Program-made: the position numbers and the translations under genes
NCBI GenBank assembly: GCA_945878525.1
Contig: CAMCTU010000009.1
Location: 1-41,017, forward strand
Origin: Sphingobacterium thalpophilum
Lineage (GTDB): Bacteria > Bacteroidota > Bacteroidia > Sphingobacteriales > Sphingobacteriaceae
Direction: 5' to 3'
DNA length: 41,017 nt
In this document: in pieces, positions 35,719 to 41,017 of the stretch
How positions within the stretch are numbered: the first letter of the stretch is position 1
How the letters are laid out: each line of letters starts with the position of its first letter
Notes under the pieces: generated by a model
Databases searched by the model: none
What the model was told of the DNA's origin: nothing
The model's input: the letters and a program-made list of their open reading frames with translations, nothing else

Positions 35719-37617
35719 TTAACTTTTTAAATAATACAACTCCCCATTCACATTTATCGTTCCGGCGTCAAGCAGTATTCTGACAACTTTAAGTCTTTCA
35801 TTGGCGTTACCCGATCTTATGGCTTCAATAAGCTGGTCAAGATGTAAAGCATTCTTACTAAGTTCATTCAAAACTTCTTTAATTATTTCATCAGTTAGTT
35901 TATCATTTTTCGTCAGCTTTTTATTAGCTATACAGACATCACAGACCCCGCAAGTCTTTGCATGAGTTTCATTGAAATAGTTGAGTAATTGCTGACTTCT
36001 GCATTTATGATTTTCTGCATAGGCAATAACAGCTTCAACCTGGGATTTATGAATCTGATAGCGATCAGCATGATATTTTCTGTCGATATAAAGATGCTGT
36101 GAGTCAACGCGAGGCTTATTAAAAACAATATGAGGTCTATCGGTTTGTTGTATGTAGCTAATTATCTCAAGATCATTTAATTTACTGAGTATTTGTACTG
36201 TTTCAGACCTGCTTATTCCAATCCTTTTAGCGAGATCACTTTCTTTTATTCCAACCAACTGCTCAAAAATACCTGCATATGACCTTAACAAAACCTTAAT
36301 AAAATGATCGTAAGCAGGTTGCCCAACCTGAAAACGATAAAGATCTTCATGTGAAAACAGAATCTGAACTCTTGAGGGTAAAAAGACAGTTTCACTTAAT
36401 GCTACATATTCATCATGTTCAAGAAATTTAAATGCATGTATAGTTCTTATTGCGTCGAGTTTGAATCTGTTACAAAACTCTGCGAGATCAAACTTTAATG
36501 AAAGTCCTTCACCCGCCCCATAAGCAAGCTGATAATAATTCCCAAGATGATGATAGATCTGCTTAATCTCTTCAATTGTAGGATATTGCTGATCTAACCT
36601 TTTGGTTATCTTAGCTTTATCTGAATTATTATAAAGTAACACAGCATATGATTTTTTCTCATCCCGCCCTCCCCTACCAGCTTCCTGGTAATAGGCTTCA
36701 AGGCTTTCCGGCAGATCCAAATGAATAACAAAACGAACATCTGCTTTATCTATTCCCATACCAAATGCATTGGTTGCAATGATAATCCTGATCTCTGAAT
36801 TTTTCCAGGCAGTTTGCTTTTTCATCCTCAAGGGAGTATCCAGACCAGCATGATAAAAATCACAAATGATGCCTTCCAGATTCAAAAGCCTGGCAATTTC
36901 CTGTGTTTCACGCCTGTTGCGAACATAAACGATTCCTGATCCTTTAACATTTTTTACTATTGAAACCAGCTTTTGCAGTTTATTATCAACGTTATAAACC
37001 AGATAACTAAGATTTAACCGTTCAAATGATTTCCTGAATACCTTTCCGTTTTTAAAATTGAGTTTGTCCTGTATATCCGCTGTAACCCGTTCTGTAGCTG
37101 TTGCCGTAAGTGCAAGCACGGGAATACCCGGATGAATTTCCCTTAATTGGGTTAAATGAAGATAAGGAGGTCTGAAATCATAACCCCACTGAGATATACA
37201 ATGCGCTTCATCTATTGCGATCAAATTCACTTTCATGTATCTGATACGCTCTTTAACGAGTTCAGATAAAAGTCTTTCAGGTGAAAGATAAAGAAACTTG
37301 ATATCTCCATAAATACAATTATCCAGCGCAATATCAACCTCTCTTTTGCCCATTCCTGAAAAGATAGCTATGGCTTTTATGCCCTTTTCTTTAAGATTCT
37401 CAACCTGATCCTTCATTAGTGCAATAAGCGGTGAAACGACAATACAAATACCTGGATTCAACAATGCTGGAACCTGAAAACAAAGAGATTTTCCACCACC
37501 GGTAGGCATTAATGCAAGAGTATCTTTCCCATCCAGAACAGACTGAATAATATTTTCCTGTAATGGCCTGAATACTGAAAAGCCCCAGTACGTCAACAGT
37601 ATAGATTGAATTGTCAT
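35719..37617 (-). CDS. recQ: RecQ-family ATP-dependent DNA helicase, HRDC-less
   Basis: 632 aa. Motif 0 WGFSVFRPLQENII, Walker A PTGGGKSLCF (38-47), DEAH box AIDEAHCISQWGYDFRP, motif III LTATATERV, motif V TNAFGMGIDKADVRFVIH and motif VI QEAGRGGRD are all present. The zinc cysteines lie in CRSQQLLNYFNETHAKTCGV and CDVC (537-563). The C-terminus ends soon after without an HRDC domain. It unwinds branched DNA in recombination and repair. The shorter form without HRDC is common in Bacteroidetes. Confidence 0.93.
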   Translation of the reverse strand: MTIQSILLTYWGFSVFRPLQENIIQSVLDGKDTLALMPTGGGKSLCFQVPALLNPGICIVVSPLIALMKDQVENLKEKGIKAIAIFSGMGKREVDIALDNCIYGDIKFLYLSPERLLSELVKERIRYMKVNLIAIDEAHCISQWGYDFRPPYLHLTQLREIHPGIPVLALTATATERVTADIQDKLNFKNGKVFRKSFERLNLSYLVYNVDNKLQKLVSIVKNVKGSGIVYVRNRRETQEIARLLNLEGIICDFYHAGLDTPLRMKKQTAWKNSEIRIIIATNAFGMGIDKADVRFVIHLDLPESLEAYYQEAGRGGRDEKKSYAVLLYNNSDKAKITKRLDQQYPTIEEIKQIYHHLGNYYQLAYGAGEGLSLKFDLAEFCNRFKLDAIRTIHAFKFLEHDEYVALSETVFLPSRVQILFSHEDLYRFQVGQPAYDHFIKVLLRSYAGIFEQLVGIKESDLAKRIGISRSETVQILSKLNDLEIISYIQQTDRPHIVFNKPRVDSQHLYIDRKYHADRYQIHKSQVEAVIAYAENHKCRSQQLLNYFNETHAKTCGVCDVCIANKKLTKNDKLTDEIIKEVLNELSKNALHLDQLIEAIRSGNANERLKVVRILLDAGTINVNGELYYLKS

Positions 37618-37689
37618 TATTATTTTATTGGGCAGAGATAAATTATCAGAATTAAATCAAAAAAAAACCGTTATGATTTACGCTAGACT

Positions 37690-37697
37690 CAAAACTA
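37690..37697 (-). promoter_or_regulatory. Candidate -7 box of recQ
   Basis: On the minus strand the bases read TAGTTTTG, a full TAnnTTTG match, about 73 bp ahead of the recQ start. No TTG at -33. Confidence 0.4.
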
Positions 37698-37708
37698 TGA
37701 ATATTTAC

Positions 37709-37716
37709 TAAATTTG
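37709..37716 (+). promoter_or_regulatory. Candidate -7 box of the amidohydrolase gene
   Basis: TAAATTTG matches TAnnTTTG and lies 20 bp ahead of the ATG at 37737, so the leader would be very short. Together with the recQ box it makes a compact divergent promoter region. Confidence 0.45.
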
Positions 37717-37736
37717 AAGTTCAATAGATAAACTAC

Positions 37737-40700
37737 ATGAAACGAGCATTAATTGTCATTTTAATAATTTTAGGGGTTTCTAAATCATTTGCACAACAAA
37801 ATCCCAAATGGAATATTGAAAAACCTACAGGACCTTCCAAATCACTAAACTTTCAGACCACAGAAGGCACATGGATGAACCTTGACTTAAGTCCGGATGG
37901 CCAGGTGATCGTTTTTGATTTACTCGGCGATATATACAGAATGCCAGTAACAGGAGGTAAAGCTACCTTACTGGCGGGAGGTATGGCATCAGAAGTACAA
38001 CCGAGATTTAGTCCGAATGGCAAGTATATTTCCTATACAAGTGATAAAGAAGGTGGCGATAATATCTGGATCATGAATACCGATGGTACAGGCAAAAGAG
38101 CTATAACAAAAGAAACCTTCCGATTATTAAATAATGCAGTTTGGACTCCTGACAGTGAATATTTGATAGCAAGAAAGCATTTTACAAGTAGTCGTTCACT
38201 AGGAGCAGGAGAAATGTGGATGTATCATATTGCCGGAGCTGGTGAAGGTGTTCAGCTGACCAAAAGAAAAAATGATCAGCAAGATGCGGGAGAGCCTGAA
38301 ATTTCACCAGATGGTAAATATGTTTACTTCTCTGAAGATGTAAGTCCGGGTCCTTTTTTTCAATATAATAAAGATCCCAATGGCGAAATTTATAATATCC
38401 GCAGGTTAAATCGCGAAAATGGGGAAATAGAAACTGTTGCAGGCGGAGGCGGAGGTGCTATGCGCCCTCAAATCTCACCAGACGGTAAATTTCTGGCATT
38501 TGTAAAGAGAGTGAGGTTAAATTCTGAATTATTCATTCACGACCTTCAAACAGGCGAAGAATGGTCCGTTTATGATGAACTCTCTCATGATCAGCAGGAA
38601 GCATGGGCAATTTTTGGACTTTATCCTAATTTCGCATGGACGCCTGATAGCAGAGAGATTATTTTTTATGCTCAGGGAAAGATTAGAAAACTTGAAGTAT
38701 TGACTCAATACTTATCTGAAATTCCTTTTGAAGTAAATGTAAATCAAACCATTACTGATGCTCTTCACTTTGAGAAAAAGGTGTATGATGAAGAATTTTT
38801 CGTGAAGATGATAAGACAATTAAGTACATCCCCTGATGGAAAAAAGGTTGCGTTCAATGCTGCAGGATATATTTATGTGAAAGAGCTTCCAAATGGAAAA
38901 CCTACACGAATCTCAAAAGGAAGTGAATTTGAATTTGAACCTGAATTTAGTCCGGATGGTAACTCATTGGTGTATGTAAGCTGGTCTGATGAAAACCGAG
39001 GTTCTATCATGAAATACAACATCCCAGACTCTTCATTTATAAAGCTAAGCACTGAAAAAGGTTATTATTATAGTCCGAAATTCTCTAATAAAGGCGATAA
39101 AATTGTCTTTGTAAAAGGAGTAGGAAATAATGTCCTTGGATATTCATTTGGAAAAAATCCTGGAATCTATACCATTCCAGCTAATGGGGGAACAAGCAGC
39201 TTGATCCTCAAGAATGGTATACGACCAAGTTTCGACACAACTGACAGCAGAATTTTTTTCCAGAGTACTGAAGCCGGTAAAAAGGCATTAAAAAGTGTAG
39301 ACCTAAACGGAGGTAACATCAGAACTCATTATACATCAACTTATGCAAATGCCTTTTGCCCTAGTCCGGACGGTAAATGGATAGCTTTTACCGAACTATT
39401 TAATGTTTATATTACTCCATTTGCAAATGCAGGAGTATCACTCGACCTGTCATCCAACAATAAATCTCTTCCACTTACCAAAGTGAGTAAAGATGCTGGA
39501 ACCTATATACATTGGAGTAAAGATTCAAAACGATTAAACTGGACATTAGGCCCTAAATATTTTTCAAAAGATATAAACAGTTCTTTCAGTTTTTTGGCAA
39601 GTGCAGACAAGTCCGCAAAATCTGACACTCTGGGATTAGACATTGATTTGCGTTTAAAATCAGATCTTCCTGAAGGGAAAATTGCCATTACAAATGCAAG
39701 AATAATCACGATGAGGGGTGATGAAGTTATAGAAAATGGTACAATTATTATCGAACAAAACAGAATAACAGCCATTGGAACAAATGTAAGCATCCCTGAA
39801 GGTGCTAAACTCATCAATGCAAGTGGTAAAACCATTATGCCTGGTATTATTGATGTTCACGGTCATTTAGGTGCCAGTTCTGACGGGGTTAGTCCGCAAC
39901 AGTCCTGGAGCTATTACGCTAATCTGGCGTTTGGAGTTACTACATCACATGATCCTTCCGCTAATACAGAAATGGTATTCAGTCAGGCCGAAATGGTCAG
40001 AACGGGTGCAATGGTCGGACCAAGAATTTATTCAACAGGAACCATTTTATATGGTGCTGATGGTGATTTCAAAACTGTTGTCAATAGTTTGGATGATGCG
40101 CGGTCGGCCTTGAGAAGAATGAAGGCAGTTGGCGCTTTTTCTGTAAAATCTTACAATCAACCAAGGAGAGATCAGCGCCAGCAAATAATTCAGGCGGCAA
40201 GAGAATTGCAGCTGGAGGTTGTTCCGGAAGGTGGATCCACTTTCTTTCATAATTTAACACATATACAGGATGGCCATACCAGTCTGGAGCACAATGTTCC
40301 AGTGGTTCCACTTTATAAAGATGTTAAAGCACTATGGAATAAAAGTACAACATCATATACTCCTACCCTTATTGTAAGTTATGGATCTCAATCGGGCGAA
40401 AACTACTGGTACGACCGAACCAATGTTTGGGAAAATGAAAGACTACTAAGTTATACTCCCAGGTATTTAATAGATTCCAGAGCAAGAAGAAGAACAACTT
40501 CAGAATTTGCTGATTATGGTCATATTAAAGTAGCCCGGGCTGCGAAAGAATTAACTGATGGCGGAACGAAAGTGAACTTGGGAGCACATGGGCAGGTTCA
40601 GGGTCTGGGGGCTCATTGGGAACTCTGGATGTTCGCACAGGGAGGAATGTCTTCGTTGCAGGCCATTAGAAGCGCAACATTAAATGGTGCTCAGCATCTT

Positions 40701-40973
40701 GGTATGGGAAAGGAACTTGGTTCATTGGAGACAGGAAAACTGGCAGATATGCTAATTTTAGATGCAAATCCATTGGATGATATCAGGAATACTGAAAAAA
40801 TCAACTATGTGATCGTCAATGGTCGTGTTTATGATACCGAGACCATGAATGAGACTATCAGTCGTGAAAAAGCACGCAACCTCTTTTGGTGGCAAATGAA
40901 CAGATCAGGAAGCTTTACTATTCCACAGGGGAATGTTGAAACCTATACTTTCACGCATCCAGAATGTGATTAA
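37737..40973 (+). CDS. Secreted TolB-propeller/amidohydrolase fusion protein
   Basis: 1078 aa. Signal peptide 1-19 (ALIVILIILGVSKSFAQQ). Residues about 40-620 are a TolB-like beta-propeller with PD40 repeats (ARFSPNGKYISYTSD-like: FSPNGKYISYTS, ISPDGKYVYFSED, ISPDGKFLAFVKR, FSPDGNSLVYVSW). Residues about 640-1050 are an amidohydrolase: MPGIIDVHGHLG with the metal-binding HxH, SVKSYNQPRR with the lysine position, and LETGKLADMLILDANPLDDI near the end. It is exported to the periplasm and would hydrolyse an amide or related bond; the propeller may select a peptide-like substrate. No operon partner is seen. Confidence 0.92.
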   Translation: MKRALIVILIILGVSKSFAQQNPKWNIEKPTGPSKSLNFQTTEGTWMNLDLSPDGQVIVFDLLGDIYRMPVTGGKATLLAGGMASEVQPRFSPNGKYISYTSDKEGGDNIWIMNTDGTGKRAITKETFRLLNNAVWTPDSEYLIARKHFTSSRSLGAGEMWMYHIAGAGEGVQLTKRKNDQQDAGEPEISPDGKYVYFSEDVSPGPFFQYNKDPNGEIYNIRRLNRENGEIETVAGGGGGAMRPQISPDGKFLAFVKRVRLNSELFIHDLQTGEEWSVYDELSHDQQEAWAIFGLYPNFAWTPDSREIIFYAQGKIRKLEVLTQYLSEIPFEVNVNQTITDALHFEKKVYDEEFFVKMIRQLSTSPDGKKVAFNAAGYIYVKELPNGKPTRISKGSEFEFEPEFSPDGNSLVYVSWSDENRGSIMKYNIPDSSFIKLSTEKGYYYSPKFSNKGDKIVFVKGVGNNVLGYSFGKNPGIYTIPANGGTSSLILKNGIRPSFDTTDSRIFFQSTEAGKKALKSVDLNGGNIRTHYTSTYANAFCPSPDGKWIAFTELFNVYITPFANAGVSLDLSSNNKSLPLTKVSKDAGTYIHWSKDSKRLNWTLGPKYFSKDINSSFSFLASADKSAKSDTLGLDIDLRLKSDLPEGKIAITNARIITMRGDEVIENGTIIIEQNRITAIGTNVSIPEGAKLINASGKTIMPGIIDVHGHLGASSDGVSPQQSWSYYANLAFGVTTSHDPSANTEMVFSQAEMVRTGAMVGPRIYSTGTILYGADGDFKTVVNSLDDARSALRRMKAVGAFSVKSYNQPRRDQRQQIIQAARELQLEVVPEGGSTFFHNLTHIQDGHTSLEHNVPVVPLYKDVKALWNKSTTSYTPTLIVSYGSQSGENYWYDRTNVWENERLLSYTPRYLIDSRARRRTTSEFADYGHIKVARAAKELTDGGTKVNLGAHGQVQGLGAHWELWMFAQGGMSSLQAIRSATLNGAQHLGMGKELGSLETGKLADMLILDANPLDDIRNTEKINYVIVNGRVYDTETMNETISREKARNLFWWQMNRSGSFTIPQGNVETYTFTHPECD

Positions 40974-41017
40974 ACGCAGGCCGAGCGAAATTCAGATAGA
41001 TATTTTCTTAAAGATTA

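Noticed and set aside
39503-39835. 110-aa minus-strand frame
   Set aside because: Shadow of the amidohydrolase gene; no family resemblance.
1-41017. CRISPR array or insertion sequence
   Set aside because: No regularly spaced direct repeats and no transposase-like frame were seen.

Overview
The window looks like a chromosomal segment of a low-GC member of the Bacteroidetes. The pointers are an AT-rich background, sites resembling the TAnnTTTG -7 promoter box, SusD/OmpA-era envelope proteins such as a head-GIN (DUF2807) lipoprotein and a TolB-propeller amidohydrolase, and a typical thrS-infC-rpmI-rplT operon. The gene content is most like the Sphingobacteriales, but I cannot assign a genus from sequence alone.

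Left half (1-20337, all on the minus strand): one very compact operon of 16 genes that encodes an extracellular contractile injection system (eCIS, Afp/PVC/AlgoCIS type). In transcription order it reads: DUF4255 tail terminator (Afp16-like), an unrecognised 278-aa protein, a single sheath protein, two tube proteins, a 55-aa DUF5908 protein, a LysM tube/baseplate adaptor (Afp7-like), a VgrG-like spike, a PAAR tip, a gp25 baseplate protein, a baseplate J protein (Afp11-like), an unrecognised 257-aa fibre-like protein, a second baseplate wedge protein (Afp12-like), a 1247-aa tape measure protein (Afp14-like), an AAA+ ATPase (Afp15-like), and a SAM-dependent methyltransferase that runs off the left edge. 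Gaps are mostly 1-17 bp and some genes overlap. Together these build a sheath-tube-baseplate-spike machine. There are no capsid, terminase, lysis or T6SS membrane-complex genes, and no recognisable toxin in the visible part.

Middle (20338-29660): a divergently transcribed, membrane-anchored GH18-fold protein that has lost the catalytic acidic residues; an OmpA-family lipoprotein/outer-membrane protein; tRNA-Pro(UGG) followed by a degenerate tandem duplication of its own 3' end; a 1-Cys peroxiredoxin; an S41 protease lipoprotein; a HAD-fold protein lacking its nucleophile; a small pre-ATP-grasp-like protein coupled to lolD; and sucC.

Right part (29661-41017): the translation operon thrS-infC-rpmI-rplT (minus), then a UMF1-family transporter, a DUF2807 lipoprotein and a RecQ helicase (all minus), and a divergent secreted amidohydrolase. 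The most striking non-coding signal is ahead of thrS. Two stem-loops with the same 7-nt loop UUUGUAG, which reads as a tRNA-Thr(UGU) anticodon loop, lie in the leader, and the second one contains the thrS start codon. This is the layout expected of a translational operator bound by threonyl-tRNA synthetase itself.
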